From Sipunculus nudus (Eukaryota > Annelida > Sipuncula > Golfingiida > Sipunculidae), in assembly GCA_026874595.1 (NCBI GenBank), contig CM049314.1:66511300-66575299 (forward strand): 64,000 bases of DNA. Direction: 5' to 3'. Shown piece after piece: positions 11,311 through 24,970 of the stretch (the first letter of the stretch is position 1; each line of letters opens with the position of its first letter). A program made the position numbers and the translations under genes. The notes below the pieces were generated by a model. That model was not told the DNA's origin, searched no databases, and saw only the letters and a program-made list of their open reading frames with translations.

Positions 11311-11825
11311 GTTGACACGAAAGATTTCCTCGGATAAGTGTTTATATTTGTAGAATTTTATCTTGTTATGCCATGTAATTACTTAGATTCACATAAGCTC
11401 CACAGATTAAGATAATAACCAGAATGCTTTTTTCCTGTATTTTGAACCATCAAAAATGAAGCAGATTTTGTCCAATTAATTATTGACTGCAATTTCGTCT
11501 TCTGACAGTGGTGGTTTGATAAAATATCTATTGTCGCTATCTTTGACAGTTTCTAGCCTCGTTTTGAGTGCCGCTTTCCGGCGCAACTATAGAAACCACC
11601 AATACTCGTTGTGTTAACTTGACATTTCAAGGTTCAATTAATCCACTCTCGCACCAGCGGAAATCTGGTTTGTGTGACTTACTAATTTTTTCATTTTTAT
11701 TTGTCAAATACATACTTGCTCGGATACCATGACCAATTAATATCTAGACATGGTTCAAGTGTTACTATTTTAATAAAAATAAAAAATTTGATGGTTTTTC
11801 AGAAATTCGATGGACTTTCGTTGTA
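11311..11825. other. Non-coding stretch, nothing recognised
   Basis: No supported exon or repeat copy is seen. Confidence 0.4.
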
Positions 11826-12300
11826 AAGGTGCCCATTCATCTGCCCTTTAAAAAAAGAATTTATGTGATTTCTGGCTTCCTCTATTTATATATTAATGAT
11901 CTAAGGGTAATTTTGGTTGTGAAAAGTTCTGATAAGGACTTCGTGAAGGACTTTTGAACTTGTTTATCAACACCAAGGTTTGTAAACACAGCAATGCTGA
12001 CAAACGGAAAAAAACATGTATCGTAGGGCGGTAGGTTGCATATATACGGAGGTGATAACAAAGTCACTTGTTGCAAAACGAAATTTGCAAAGCTCTGGCT
12101 TATCTGACTTCTGCCAGTTGCCATTATTGAATTTGTTATGAATATTTTGGCGGGCCCCTTATATTATAAACACATTGATATGAACAAAACAAGCAGTCTG
12201 TGTGCGGTGATATCCACGTTTCTGGCCTAATTTTTTTAAAGCTCTAAGGGATTACCCTTAGTTTATTAAGGTCAGACAGGTAATTGGGGGCCTTTAAACA
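11826..12300 (+). mobile_element. Repeat C, copy 2
   Basis: One of the most complete copies, running from AAAGGTGCCCATTC to a 3' end near 'GGGGGCCTTTA'. The internal boxes are in the same order as in copy 1. Confidence 0.7.
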
Positions 12301-12596
12301 AGTGAACAAAATCAGCTGAAATAAGATGGTGGTCAGTACAGCGGATACCTCCGCCAGGGCAAAAACAACACAAATCCTATATGCTTGGTAATTTTATCCG
12401 AATCAGCGTAAAATACGTGTTTGTGTGTTTTGTGGGGTCGGGGGTAGGGGTTACACGAAGCCGAAGGTGTTTGATTTCAGCGCAGAATGTCCTGGATTCG
12501 AACCAAACCAGCGCCTGTAAAGCAAAGTGGCCAAAATTAATTGAACAATAAAATTACAAATAAACGTGTATTCGTACTTTAATTTGCTGATTTAGG
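12301..12596. other. Short non-coding stretch
   Basis: Contains 'GCGGATACCTCCGCC', a motif seen beside repeat A or B copies elsewhere. Nothing else is recognised. Confidence 0.35.
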
Positions 12597-12834
12597 CGCG
12601 GTCCCAAAAAAAGCGTTATTTTGCCTTATATTTGCTGAAAAACGTCTCTTTCTTCCAAATTCTCTCCGCAGAGATTCTCACTTGGGCGCTGTCCGCGGAG
12701 TATTAACGTGTCGTATCCTTCGCCCGTAAATAAGTTTAAACCCTGACAGATCTATTTCTTCCTGTGTGTCGAAACTGTTCACGGGGGTTGCCATTTTGTG
12801 CTCACATTAAATCCCGGATGGCACAGGTCGCAGT
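12597..12834. repeat. Interspersed repeat F, copy 2
   Basis: Homologous to 300-533 throughout, ending in 'GGCACAGGTCGCA'. Confidence 0.65.
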
Positions 12835-12870
12835 TCGAAAGTATGAGTATACCGCAACTTAAATTTTATA

Positions 12871-12871
<1 letters not shown>

Positions 12872-12922
<51 letters not shown>
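12872..12922. repeat. (AT)n microsatellite
   Basis: Uninterrupted AT run. Confidence 0.97.
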
Positions 12923-12928
<6 letters not shown>

Positions 12929-12947
12929 TAAAAAATCAGTGTGAGTA

Positions 12948-13160
12948 GCAACATGCAGCGCAGAGCAGCATTTTATTGACCAAAATGGTAGCATTTGCAG
13001 CGTACATAGGAACAAAGAAAAACGCACAGAGCAACACAGCAACGCACAGACTCTAAGAGCAACACAGCGACGCACGGAGCAATATAGCAGCGGACAGAGC
13101 AACATCGCATTGCATTGAGTACCATGGCAACATACAGAGCTATATAACATTGAACAGATG
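12948..13160. repeat. Degenerate ~21-bp minisatellite
   Basis: Loose repeats of 'ACAGAGCAACACAGCAACGC', decaying toward the right (for example ACGGAGCAATATAGCAGCGG). The minus-strand open frame of 86 codons, rich in Cys, Leu and Ala, is produced by this repeat and is not a gene. Confidence 0.8.
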
Positions 13161-15026
13161 CACCAATGTATAGTATATCCCATTCTGATAAGAATAAAAA
13201 AACTGTGAAGACCCTTGGTTTAATTTTTTAGGGAAACCACGTGTTATAGTACACCAATTTATTAGCTATTCAATGCAGTGCAAAGCGTATGTTACTGAAA
13301 AGAAAAGTCAATGGTCTTTCTCAATTAACCAACGAAAGAAATCGCTTGCGACTGGTTTCATGGGAAACCGCTGTATCGTCATTGAAACTAATTTGTTAAA
13401 GAAGGCCTTGTTATATTAAACACCTGAGACAAGGTTATATAGCGTTACACCTGATTATTCTGGGTGTATGCTTCGTGATAATTTCGCTCTCTTACTTATT
13501 TATTAGACGGTCTTAACTTTTGCGGTGTAAGATTTTGACGTGCCAAGCGGCTTTGGCGAAACTGTGTATTACCTTTTTCACATAGCAAAGGCAAGAAACT
13601 AGTTTGCGGATTCCCACAGCGATTGCTGTCCAGTTTAACTAATCAGTTGAAAAAATTTTGGCGTGATTTGGTGTTTTTATCTTTAAGAACAGAATCTGGT
13701 TGCAGAGGGCGCTATAATTCTGCTGGGTCAATGAGAACTGTCAAAGAATCCGACTATTTATAGGTTATAAAAATTGATAAACTGATTCTAAGACATACAA
13801 AAATGTGTTTTAAGGATTTTTCTATGGGGTTTGTTGTGGTTGTGAGTTTTGAAACAAACATAATTCTGAAGCGGCTGTGCTTGTATGTACTGCCCAATCA
13901 GACTTATGCTTGTTCTTTTGCCCGACATTCCCTGTATCGGCCCTAGAATTAGGATTTTGTATGAGGGTTGTATGTACCGTCTCTTTTCTGTGCATAATCA
14001 AGAACCATCTCCGGTTCAGCTTGGTTCCACCCGTCTTGTGATCTAGAGCGCCAAAATGCCTTTTGTCTTAACCATACATATATCCAAACTTTGGTCAGAG
14101 AACAAAAACAATGGTTGGCAATGGGAAAGGGTTCAAAATGGTCAACCAGGTGTATAGAAAAAATGACTTCCGTGTGCATTAATTCCGACATGCGAACCGC
14201 GACGTCCGGGTTTTGAAAGTCGACACACTTTCAAGCAAGAATTTATCTGTCTCTCTCTCTGTCTGTCTGTCTATCTGTTTCTCTGTCTATCTGCAAAGCT
14301 AGCGAGCTAGCATACGTTGTGGAATTTAAGTAGGATTACTGAAACAATTTAGTGTCGTTTTGTTTGTGTTAGAGTTTTACGAATAGGCGAATATTTCTGA
14401 AAAAATGAGGTTCTAGGGGCAAAATATTTGCCAAGTACCAACAGATGTCACTAATGGGTCTGCAAACTTTTGAAGGACGGTCACAGGACCCCCGGGCATT
14501 AATTGGAACAACAGTATTAATCTGATTTGGATGCCGCTTAACTCGGTCCGTTCCTGGGCCCAAAGGACTTAATCTGGCCTGAAGTGCCGCCGCCAATGTC
14601 TGTGTACAGTCGATGTTAATCGCTTCCCATGATGCCACCCGTTATTTGTTGACCTATTTCCGGTCGTTCAGGTCAGGTCAGTCCATTTATGGCAAACTTG
14701 CCGGGGCAGTGATGAGTTAAGGGTATCAGAAAATGTTCTGGCACAACATAACTGAGGACACTTAATAGATATTTTTGGATACAATATGGAGAGATTAGAA
14801 ATGTATTTAATAAAGAATATGAAAATGTTAATGTTAGGGGATTAAATGTTGGATGTGTGTTTTTGTTAAAATGCTTGACAAGTTTTGAAGTCAATTTTTT
14901 AGGGGCCGCTGTTTTACTCGGAAATGAGATACAAGACCCCCTGTTTATCTTAGAACAACACAAACGTAAGCAAAGATGCAGTTTAAAGTATGACGTAATG
15001 TCATATCTTGATGGAAAAGATTTTCT
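13161..15026. other. Non-coding stretch, nothing recognised
   Basis: Only short frames are present. There is a CT-rich patch near 14250-14290. Confidence 0.45.
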
Positions 15027-15405
15027 TCCGGCTTCTGTGGCTCAACGATAGAGCATAGGACTTAAAGCCGGGAGGTCGTGAGTTTGAATCTGAGCTGAAT
15101 CGCTTAATTGGAAGGCTTAATGGGAAGAAGGTGCCCAACGGCAGTGTTTAATTCCCAAACGAGTGCGTCTTTCAGGGATTCCTCAATGGTTTGACCCTCT
15201 AATGGAAACGATTACACACTCAGGGCCGGGTAGTCACCGGGCCTGGTTAACATCAGGATAGAAAATGAGAGGAAGCGTGTGATACTGCCATGTCACGAAG
15301 TCGGAAACCGGAATGTAATTTCTGCAGATGTACATATACTTAGAGTTAAGCTAGTATTAAAAAATGGTGGTGTCTATCAACAAAAATGGTTTTAAAAATG
15401 TTTAA
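15027..15405 (+). mobile_element. tRNA-headed SINE, copy 3
   Basis: Matches copy 1 from the head (CCGGCTTCTGTGGCTCAA) through 'GGGCCTGGTTAACATCAGGA', 'ATGAGAGGAAGCGTGTGAT' and the A-rich end. A small internal deletion after the B box removes the 'CACCCAGGGTGAGCG' part. The B box is slightly decayed (GAGTTTGAATCTG). Confidence 0.9.
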
Positions 15406-16195
15406 AAATGTACATATAACATGATAATATATAGAGCTAAGAAAAAGTGTTACAGATGTCTTTTTTATTATGCGCAGGAGTCTTGCCTGTGTCTGTGTAG
15501 CGCAAACATAGTTTATTGCCATAGGAGACGTGCGAGTGTTTAGAGCCAGGAGGCTGAGGAGAGAAAAAAATATTCCAGCGGACACGGAAGAGTGTGAGTC
15601 AGTTTGTGGACCTTTCCGATAATTGCAGCAGTTATAACTCTTCTTCAAAATTTGTAATGAATTTTATATAGTCTTCAGTTTGCCTTTGGGATCACTACCA
15701 GAACTTCACTTTTAGACTACAACAGATTGATTTTGTGATTGAATTGGACTATTATTCTCTGAGAAGATTTATGTGAACTGTTCATCTGGATTATACGTTT
15801 TAAAGGGCTTGTTGTCGCTGTGACAGTGGTGGCATCCAGGTACTGTAGACTTTATTTATTATACTGTGTAATTGTATTGATTTACTGTTATATTGTTGTT
15901 ATTCTGTGTAATTGTATTGATTAAGTGTGTTGTGATGTTAGGGTTGTTTTAAGAATAAATTATAATTATTTGTTAACAAAAAACACTGACTTCTTTATTC
16001 ACCCCTAGACTTTCCATGCTGCCTAGTGTAACAGAATATGATTTTTATTTATCTCCGTAACAAAATTTATGCTCGTCACGACTACACGATCTGTTGATAT
16101 TAGGTTCCGTAACAATAGATCCTTCCAACGTTTAACCAATCAGGGCTTACCAACCACTAGTTTAAAGACAACTAATCGTCTACTTTTTCTGTAGG
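15406..16195. other. Non-coding stretch, nothing recognised
   Basis: Contains a small internal duplication of 'ATTCTGTGTAATTGTATTGATT' type near 15860-15930. No gene seen. Confidence 0.4.
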
Positions 16196-16617
16196 TTTAA
16201 TGTGATTGCTGGCACACTCTGCTCAATATCCTAAAGGCAATTTCTTGGAAAGGTTCTATAACGCCTCTGTGATGTTTGTTTATCTCCAGACTGTTAATAA
16301 ACTCGGTACATGTGCCGCTATTGGTGACAAACAGTAAAAAACCTAAGGTGGTTGGTTGCATGTGTGCGAAAGTTAAAAGACCACTAGTTGCCAAACACCC
16401 TTTTACAAGACTTTGTTTGTCTGCCTGTGGTCAAATTGCCTCGTTGTTTGTGTTTGGATAATTTGCGCCCCCCCCCCTCCCAACATGGTATAAACACGTT
16501 GATAAAACATATAGAACAACCTGTGTTCGTTGAGATCTGTTTTTTCGGGTCTATTTTTGCAAAATGTTCAGGGCAATATCATTGGTGAATATACGTCATA
16601 TAAAGCATAGGCCCCTT
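16196..16617 (+). mobile_element. Repeat C, copy 3
   Basis: Boxes 'GTGATTGCTGG', 'GGTTGGTTGCATGTG', 'TTACAAGACTTTG', 'GTATAAACACGTTGAT', 'TTTCGGGTCTATTTT' and terminal 'GGCCCCTTTAA' are in the family order. Confidence 0.7.
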
Positions 16618-16734
16618 TAAGAATCAATCTCTGTCAGCTGATAAATACCCGCTAATACTTGACTGAGTAGGCATTTATATTGGGCTGGTAAGCTTACTTG
16701 AATCGTAATTCAAATCAAACGAAAAATGTACCCC

Positions 16735-17215
16735 AACGGTCATTCATCCCGTTGCAATGAAACAGCCGATTATCTTAACATTAGACTACGGGTCAGGAGT
16801 TAACACAAATAAATATATGTTGACTTACAAACCAAACTGAAAATCCTTTTATATGGTAATTAGACAGTTCCTGTATCGCGTACAAGTTGGCTATCATCCA
16901 GTATGGTGTGGGAGCCATGCTTTTATTCATGAGCTCAGATATACAACAAACCTGAAGTGGGATTCCCCAACATGCTAAGTTAAAAAACGAACTTTTGCAC
17001 GCGGTAAGTGTAGTTGAAAAGTATACTGAAAAGCTAACGATTGGTCTGGTTTATGTTAAGTGACAGCGTCCCTGTAGGCCCTGAGGCTTGTTAAAGCTAA
17101 CAAAAATATATGCTTCCCCATAGAGCCTTACCGTGTTGTCCTCGTTGCAGGATGTTAAGGCACTCTAATGCTAAGTACTCTTTAATGTCAGGAGACCGAA
17201 ACAGTCGCTATTTGC
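16735..17215 (+). repeat. Repeat G, copy 1
   Basis: Homologous to 19483-19955. Shared boxes are 'TTAACACAAATRAATA', 'TTCCTGTATCG', 'ACAAGTTG', 'ATGCTTGTATTCAT'-like, 'GCTAACGATTGGTCT', 'CATAGAGCCTT', 'CCTCGTTG-AGGATGT' and 'GGCACTCTAA'. The two lie about 2.7 kb apart in direct orientation, so they are either dispersed elements or a local duplication. Confidence 0.7.
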
Positions 17216-19482
17216 ACACTGCACGCTTTTTCGAGCTCTTACGTGTAGCTCTTAGTTTTCGGTTTCTTAGCTTGAATTTATATTAATTCAGTAAATGTAG
17301 CTAAGACAGAGCATACATCAACAACAGCTATTGCAAATATAACTTAAATAAAGTACTTTTATCGTTAAACATAATTTACATTTTACTAACCAATCTGATC
17401 TATTTTGTATCGTAATATGGTGTAATTAAAGGGGGGGGGGGCATGACAGCTTACGGATCGTTACCATAGTGTTTCCGGCCGTGCTGACGATTAAAATTGT
17501 TTAGAAACTGGGAAATAAAAGCCAGGCCAAGCACACTTAAATCATTAACTTCAGCAGGATCCTTCATATACCATAGTATTTCTGAATCTTTTATGGACAA
17601 GCCTTTCAAATCCTGCTTATAGAGCCCCAGGCATACTGCTTATTTTAGCAGCCGGTATGCCGGTATTATATATGTCACACACAACCTACGCTCACCCAAG
17701 CAGCTGATGAAATAATGTTGGGAATAAACGCACCGATCAATGAGCTTATAAATAATGAAATGTTATCTTTTTTTGTTTCCTTCACAGAAAATAAAGGATA
17801 CTCTTGAAGTACTTGGCTGTGTACGCTCTTTACACAGCGCTTTAACTATAGGTCTACTTCCTATATCGTAAGCACTGTTTGTTATGACCTCGTATCCTGC
17901 ATTGCTACACCAGAGGGAGCACTGTATTTTTGTCCAATCAGATGAGACCTTGTGCTGGAAGACACGGCCAAACGAGGAATACACGGAGCCAATCATGTTG
18001 ATTTCGTTTTGAGTGACAGCTCATCGCCCTAGTAACCGTATGAACAGGCCACAGGCTTATAGAGAATTGCCGCAGACGTGGTTTACTTAGGGCCTTTGGC
18101 AAATAGGATGCCCGGTCGGTGAGCTGTAATTCAAACGAAACGTAACAACAAAGGCTGCGTGCACACCTCGCTGGCTATAGTTTCAGTTCTGCAGACACCA
18201 CACACATGGCTACGCTAACACAGTCATACTGTCAGAATGGATTCAGTCGATGATGCGAGAATGCAGAGGGGGCAATTAAAATTCGAACGTAAACTTGTCT
18301 TCAAACGGCGCTTGAAGCGCAGCTATGGGCGGAGCCAGGATGCCTGTCGCGTGTTTGTTTATTGGCATCTGGTTGGCTGCTTGTCACATCATACGCACGT
18401 TTTGTTCAGCAGACAACGAACCGCCATCTGGTGTCTAAATATATCATAAACGGTCAAAGCTGGCAGCGTAAAAATAATCAGTTGCTTCTTTAGAAGTATA
18501 AGATTTCCGCTGCCTCGGGAGCGTATTGGCTGTGATAAAGAACCATTTACTGTGACTTTTACACACTGATTAGATCGATTAGACTGTCATTATTTAAACA
18601 AGGTCTACGGATGGTTGCAAGTCAGACGAATTATAGGGACTTGTGTTGTTGGATTCTATTTTCTGGTCACAAATGACCTTCTTTATATCTGTATGTGACA
18701 GTCAAATGTTGATGTTCCAAAGCTGATTTGGAACACATCAAGGGAAATTAGTAAGTATCCCCGATGTGTTATAAAATTCTTTGCTTAATTGCCAAAAAAA
18801 AGTCCCAAAATATAAATAGGATGTCCATTCCTTCATGATAAAGCGACATATTACCCATGCTTTATCTAAAAGATTAAGGACCTCTATAAATATATTATAA
18901 AATATTACAATATAATATTATGAAATCTGAAATTATATTTTATTGAAAGAGTATTACATAATATTCCTTACATAACGTTATACATATTGCATTGAACCTA
19001 ACTGTGCTATATATAATGAACGCAACTGAGCGTTTGATATTCCAATACCCGAAGGTTGTTGTGTCCATATATAGATCCAGATATGGTAAGATTAAGGATT
19101 CTCCGCTTTACGGCATCAATTCCCTGCTTTTACGGCAACGTGGCATGTCTCGCGGGCCGCAGCCTCTTATCAGAATACCGGTGCCATGGCAACTGAACAT
19201 AATGGCATGCTATTATAGTCACAGTAGAATTTATGATGGATGGACAGTAGAGTAATTAAGTGGCCCTCTTTCATGATCATATCCGACTATTTGCCAGGTA
19301 CTACTGGACACCAACTGTTATCGGGAGTCTCAGCGAAAGATCACCCCGCTCTGTCATGAGCAAAATATCAAACCATTCTATCCATTCCAGTTTACTGTAA
19401 TTCTGCTCCCATATGTGAGTGTGTTTAGCCGTGAAGGGCCGGTAGGGCTAACTTGATACAAGCCATACGGAGCAATGCATCG
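17216..19482. other. Non-coding stretch, nothing recognised
   Basis: A poly-G run at about 17431-17441. No exon is supported. The open frame at 18237-18449 has no recognised family. Confidence 0.45.
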
Positions 19483-19955
19483 CAGTGGCCTCCCATCATA
19501 TTGCATTCATATCGTGGTAAACAGCCCATAATCTTAAAATTAATCTACGCAAGATGAATTAACACAAATGAATACATGTGAACTCACAAACTTCAACTCC
19601 GTCTCCATGGTTGCGAGTCACTTCCTGTATCGGTTACAAGTTGACTGCCGTCCAGTGACCCATAAAAGGCATGCTTGTATTCATACGGTCAAACATTCAA
19701 CAACATGCGGAGGGATTTACCTATATGCTGAGTTAAAACGGAATTTTTCTCGTGCTAGGTGTTGTTAGAAGGTGTACTAAAACAGCTAACGATTGGTCTA
19801 GCTTAGTGATAGCGTACTTGCAGGCAATGAAGTGTTGTCAGAAATGATGAAAATATTTGCATTCTCATAGAGCCTTGAAGTGCTTTCCTCGTTGAAGGAT
19901 GTAACGGCACTCTAACAGCCAGTATACGCTAGTTGCAGACTCTCTGATGTCAGAA
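19483..19955 (+). repeat. Repeat G, copy 2
   Basis: Direct-orientation homologue of 16735-17215, about 70 percent alike by eye. Confidence 0.7.
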
Positions 19956-21389
19956 ATGGCGCTAGACTGTGTTTGGTTCAATTTGATTAATGACCATTAG
20001 AGCACCCAGGAGCAGTCTCTAGATATTTAGTTGGAAGGAAACATTATTAATAATATATCTTTTATCTTACTCGTAAATAACAAAAAAATGCTGATATAAA
20101 AGATTCAAATGTTGTAATTACCAGGAAAGAATGAACAACTGTTTTAACTCGGTCGGTGCTCGCCGACCAATTGTTCGGTTTTATGCACATATTATTTAAT
20201 GTTATCATTTTATATAATAATGAGTATTCTCCCATGAGGGATATATAATGTATGATGATCGCGAAAAGGCAACTCTCGCGGAACAAAACAAATTTAAAAA
20301 TCGTGAAATTTTAACTCCGCGAATGTGAAGCCAAGCACAGTTTACTAGTGATCGCCAAACAGAGTGATCAGAGCCACTTTGGACAGACCTGGCCAAATTT
20401 ACAAGGTAAACTCTCAACCTTAGGGACTGTAGCAAAAAAAGTTTTTGTTTGCGTGACAGGGCTGTGGCTACGCCCACCAAAGTCGGTCCCTGCGAATGAC
20501 CGCCTATCACGAATGTAGATTTTTGTTGCAAATCGTCATCGTTACTTTGAAAAGTAAAATGACATCTCTCCCACGGGGCTGTCATGAAGACGTCATATCA
20601 ATTATGCTACTTTATGGGTTTCTCCTCGCCAGTTACCTGGCGTTTCATGTTACACCTGATTTGGGTTTTTCCGTTTTGATTGTCAAGCCAACAACACACC
20701 AAAATACCTCAATTTATGGGCTGAACGTTAAATGATGACGTAATTATTTCAATTATGACGTCATTCTTAGTCCCAATAGGATGGTGATCAATGAACCCAA
20801 AATAGAAAATGATTAAAAAAATAATTTGGGATTATTATTTTGAAATTTTTCTTTTTGGATTTCAGTCATGGACTTGTGCGCTTGAGTCCATTTTATGTCA
20901 TGATATTCAATCACTAAGAACCAAAAAATTTTTCCCCTGTTAACATCAATGTGCACGAAAAAATATATATCTAGCTACATGCTGAACCTAATATAAATAT
21001 TTATAGATAATGTTTACTAAAATTAGGGATCTGATTGTCATTTTGGAAGGGGCAACCAGTATATCCCAGGCAGAACAATGTGTCATATTTGGTTGTATGC
21101 CCGATAATGCCTGATACTGCTCTGTTACCTTGAACTAAGTAAGCACTACATGTTATGTATAAACGTGTGCTTGAGGTAACTATGTTTTTGGTGTAATTTA
21201 GTACCAATGAGCAGGTCTACGGGTTGTAATTTAGAGGCTGCATAAAAATCATGTGGGGCCAGCAGTGCGCTGTTCTCTTCAAGTGAGTCTGTAATCGTCG
21301 AGTCTGTTTGGAATTCAACTGATACAACATACCAAATTTCTCCATATATACACAGCTATGGTTTCATATCATAGTTGATATATCAGACT
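19956..21389. other. Non-coding stretch
   Basis: Contains TGACGTCA at 20756. No gene or repeat copy is supported. Confidence 0.4.
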
Positions 21390-21555
21390 TGGAGTGATTA
21401 CTTTTTATATGTAATTAATTACGATTATGATTATTTTAAAATTACGTGATTACGATTACAATTACAGTTACCAAAATGAGTGCGTGTAATCAATTACGAT
21501 TACAATTACTTTATGATTATTTTAAAAAATCATGATTACAGCCGCGATTACAAAC
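21390..21555. repeat. GATTAC/AATTAC-rich simple repeat
   Basis: Irregular repetition of 'GATTACGATTACAATTAC' and its relatives. The open frame across it (Asn/Tyr/Asp-rich) is an artefact. Confidence 0.75.
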
Positions 21556-22075
21556 CTAAGTATTGTCAAAATTTAATACAAGAATTGCTGTATTGGTTTG
21601 CTCATATACTTATAGGTGGGATGCTTACCTGTGTGGGTTTGCTCATTTACTTCAATGAGTTGATTTGCTCAGGAGGTAACTGGCAAATGAATAACACCTG
21701 GCTCACATTAACTACTATTTTTGCAATACCAATTTCACATATAGCTTTTATATAGAGACCACTTCACCATGGTCATTAATTAAGTTTTGATGTTGATTTT
21801 CTGATTTGCGGTTATTTCTTAAATTCATGGAATTTGAAACCATACGTAAATGTGTCTATAGTCTATTCCACCATTAGGTGCCCATTAAACTTTGGCGATT
21901 ATTCTCTAAAATTCAAATTTTATCGCAAAGTTTGACCCTAAAGCTGATAAGGGTCCGAAGGCCTAATATGAGATGAAAAACTTCTTAAAAAAAGTCAACA
22001 TTTATTTTTTTGCAACATTTTGGTTAATTCTTCTGCATCTTGATGCCAAGTTACCTTATGTAACCATGGTTATGC
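21556..22075. other. Non-coding stretch, nothing recognised
   Basis: No supported exon or repeat copy is seen. Confidence 0.4.
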
Positions 22076-22157
22076 AGCCTCACTTTATCAATTAACAGCC
22101 TCACTTTATCAATTAACAAGCCTCACTTTATCAATTAACAGCCTCACTTTATCAATT
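22076..22157. repeat. 20-21-bp tandem repeat, four copies
   Basis: CCTCACTTTATCAATTAACA repeated four times, with one extra A before the third unit and the last unit diverging at its end. Confidence 0.95.
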
Positions 22158-24739
22158 TTAGAATATATATGACACTATATAACACTAATCAAAAGCTTTT
22201 AAATGGAGTTGTTTGATTAAGTGACCTTGAGCTTCATGAATGTACTTGAGGTAATCTAAACATAAGACTATTTACACAGGTATGAATTTATTACATTTTG
22301 AAAATATTGCCAAATTTCAATGGGCACCCACCGTAGAACAGAATATACACAATGTTTTACGCCTGCCAGTCAAGAAGAGTAACATAAAACTACCTAAATG
22401 TATCAAGTTAAATAAGAAAATAAATACGAAATTTGAGGATAAAATATATGAAAACATATATTTAAATTAAATAAAAATCTGCAAAAATAATGGACACATT
22501 GTAAAACGATTCCTTTAAATTGATTCCATCTACGTCAACCTGCCGTAAAGCATCTCGATTGAAAGTTTTCGTAACAGTTATTTACGTAACCAGTGACCTT
22601 TATACAAGACGACGCAGACAAAACATTGTGTCTATCCTTATGTTTTCAAGCTTAAATCTAGTTTGAGCTCTGGTGTATTGTCTGATTGTCTAGATAAAGA
22701 ACATACAGTTCCTATACCACTGACCTCGGCTGAAGGTTCTATATAATTTGGAATAAAATATGGAGTCTTAATTGTCTGCACAACCAAGAGTTATATTTCA
22801 ACTCGTTTTCATCTTCCTTTATTATAATTAGAAACGCACACATAAACAGTGAGAGAGACCATGTGACCAACTTATCAATAACATGGCCGCTCAATCATTA
22901 TTAAGTTTACTGAAGCATTGTTCGGTGTATTTACTGATAAAATGACGAAAAAATAACAAAATAAATTAAATTCATGTATTAATTATAGTGTCGTGCCCAC
23001 AAAGACACCGAGCGTTTTGGGCAAAAGAGATAAGCGAAAATAAAAAAAGTCCGATAACATTTATAACTGGTTTAATTGCGGCAGTCCGTTTTGTTGACAA
23101 ATTGCCATATATCATAATAAACGCTGTCGGAAATGGTGATGAAAATCGGGACGTCTGGGCCATCTATCTCTGGCTCAGACATAAACAACGCTCGCGCCAG
23201 CAAAGTGTTTGATTTTACGTCAACCGTAAACTGTTCGGAATCTGTGATGACGTGATAGATTTGACGGATCGTGCTTCTTGAAACCTAGGTCACGTGATAT
23301 CGTGATCGTCTGCCAAGTGTTGTTTGGATCACACACCCACACGCTGTGCTAAGTATCGTTCGTCAGCCTGGAATCACCGAATATAAGATTTTAGAGCCTC
23401 GTTTCAGGGGGCCAGGGAATATGACCCAATCCTTTAAGTGCCTTTTCCTCCCTTCACTTTTAAGGAAAACATATGCATTATTTATAATCTAGCGACTGTG
23501 AGATTATTCCATCGTCCCGATGTTTTCTGAGTATTTTTATTCAACTGTACATCACATATTCGGAAAGCATAGGATATAGCATTGGTCAATTTTCTCAAAG
23601 AAAACAAATCGTACCCTACATTTTAGTATAATCGTATTGTTCTTAATTTGGGATAATTTAAAGCAAATAAAAAAAAATAATAAAAATTTTTGAAAATTTA
23701 ACAAACTTACTTTAATTTTGCTTAAGCAAAAAATAAACTGCAGAACATTTGGTGTGAATGAAGAATAAATTATTGTGGGAGGGAGCCTTTTGTCCTATTT
23801 GTCGTAAGCGGCGGGAGAGTACTTGACAAACTCCACGCAGTGGTTAGATCTATTGGGGAAATGGAAGCATTCATAGATAAATCCTCTGTGTTGAGGATGG
23901 GGTTTTGAGTGGGAGTGGGGCTGTGTTCTGTCTGAATATCCGTTAATTGTGTTAATTGTAATAATCCCATTTTCTTTAAAAAAACAAGCCTCATATCCGG
24001 TTAAATGTGTAAATGGCAAATTCTTATCTAAGACTGGAATGAGAACAAATTCTTACACACCCACACTGTGTAAAGTAAATTATTTTCCATCCGGCACTTG
24101 TAACCCGGAAATTTCTGTGAAATTAAAATTATGAATCAAAGAAATATTTCAGCACCAACCCGCCAACAGGTAAGTCATGTTTGTCGATCACGTGTCATTT
24201 GATATCTAAAAATCCTTATGTATGGATCGAAGATTAGCAAAGCAAATACCAATACACTGTATCATTCTTGCGAATAATTCATTATTTGATAGCAATTGCA
24301 TTAAATCTGACTGAAGAAATACCCGTTTCCAAGACGACCAGAGAGGTTCTTTCTAAGTTTTTATTAGTTTTCTAGCATTATTCAGAGAATATGTATACTT
24401 TAAAATTCTTGCATGACGATAAATGATTAAGAAAAACAAGTGACCAATCGGTCACGGTGCTCATTAGTCGAATACAGACAATGGCTTTATGATCCGCTGA
24501 GAACTTCTCTTCTAAAAGATAGGAAACGAAAAATGCAAATGATATATACACATACAGACTGACCTAACTGAAAAAAATTCAGTTCTTTAATAAAGCCTTA
24601 TAAAATAGAATAATTCATAAAATACAATTGTGACCAAAGTTTCATGAGCCGGGTTTATATATTCCCAGACTCTGGGTTGACTCCTATATATGCATGTGGA
24701 AGAACATTAAACTTTACTTATTTATAAACTTTATTTATT
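22158..24739. other. Non-coding stretch, nothing recognised
   Basis: Overlapping short frames near 23770-24019 and 22972-23212 have no recognised domain or splice context. Confidence 0.45.
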
Positions 24740-24970
24740 TAAATGGATAGGACAACTAGTAATAATATATTAATACGAGGCACTTTCCATGGCTCGGATG
24801 TTGGCGCTGGGTAGTCGATAAGGGTGGAGGAAACCGGAGGACCCGAAGAAAACCACCGTCCTTGGACGGACACCACCAACCCATTCTCACAGCCACGCTG
24901 GAATTCGTACCCGGATGGCCAGCGGAGAGGGTCGAGCGTTATTCCACCCGACTGTCCAGGCCCCAGGCAC
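24740..24970 (-). repeat. Interspersed repeat with 'GGAGGAAACCGGAGGACCCG' core
   Basis: The core 'GTGGAGGAAACCGGAGGACC' followed by 'GAAGAAAACCACCG' and a tRNA-B-box-like 'GGAATTCGTACCCGG' resembles a motif widely dispersed in animal genomes, often SINE-like. Only one copy is in the window, so orientation and limits are uncertain. Confidence 0.4.

Noticed and set aside
12923-13183. Cys/Leu-rich minus-strand frame resembling a small secreted protein
   Set aside because: It is the reading of a ~21-bp minisatellite. The Cys pattern follows the repeat.
21480-21755. 91-codon frame with a hydrophobic end
   Set aside because: The first half is the GATTAC repeat, and the hydrophobic part is typical of AT-rich non-coding DNA.
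23770-24019. Two overlapping 74-codon minus-strand frames
   Set aside because: No domain, no splice context, and both frames are open over the same bases, which argues for chance.
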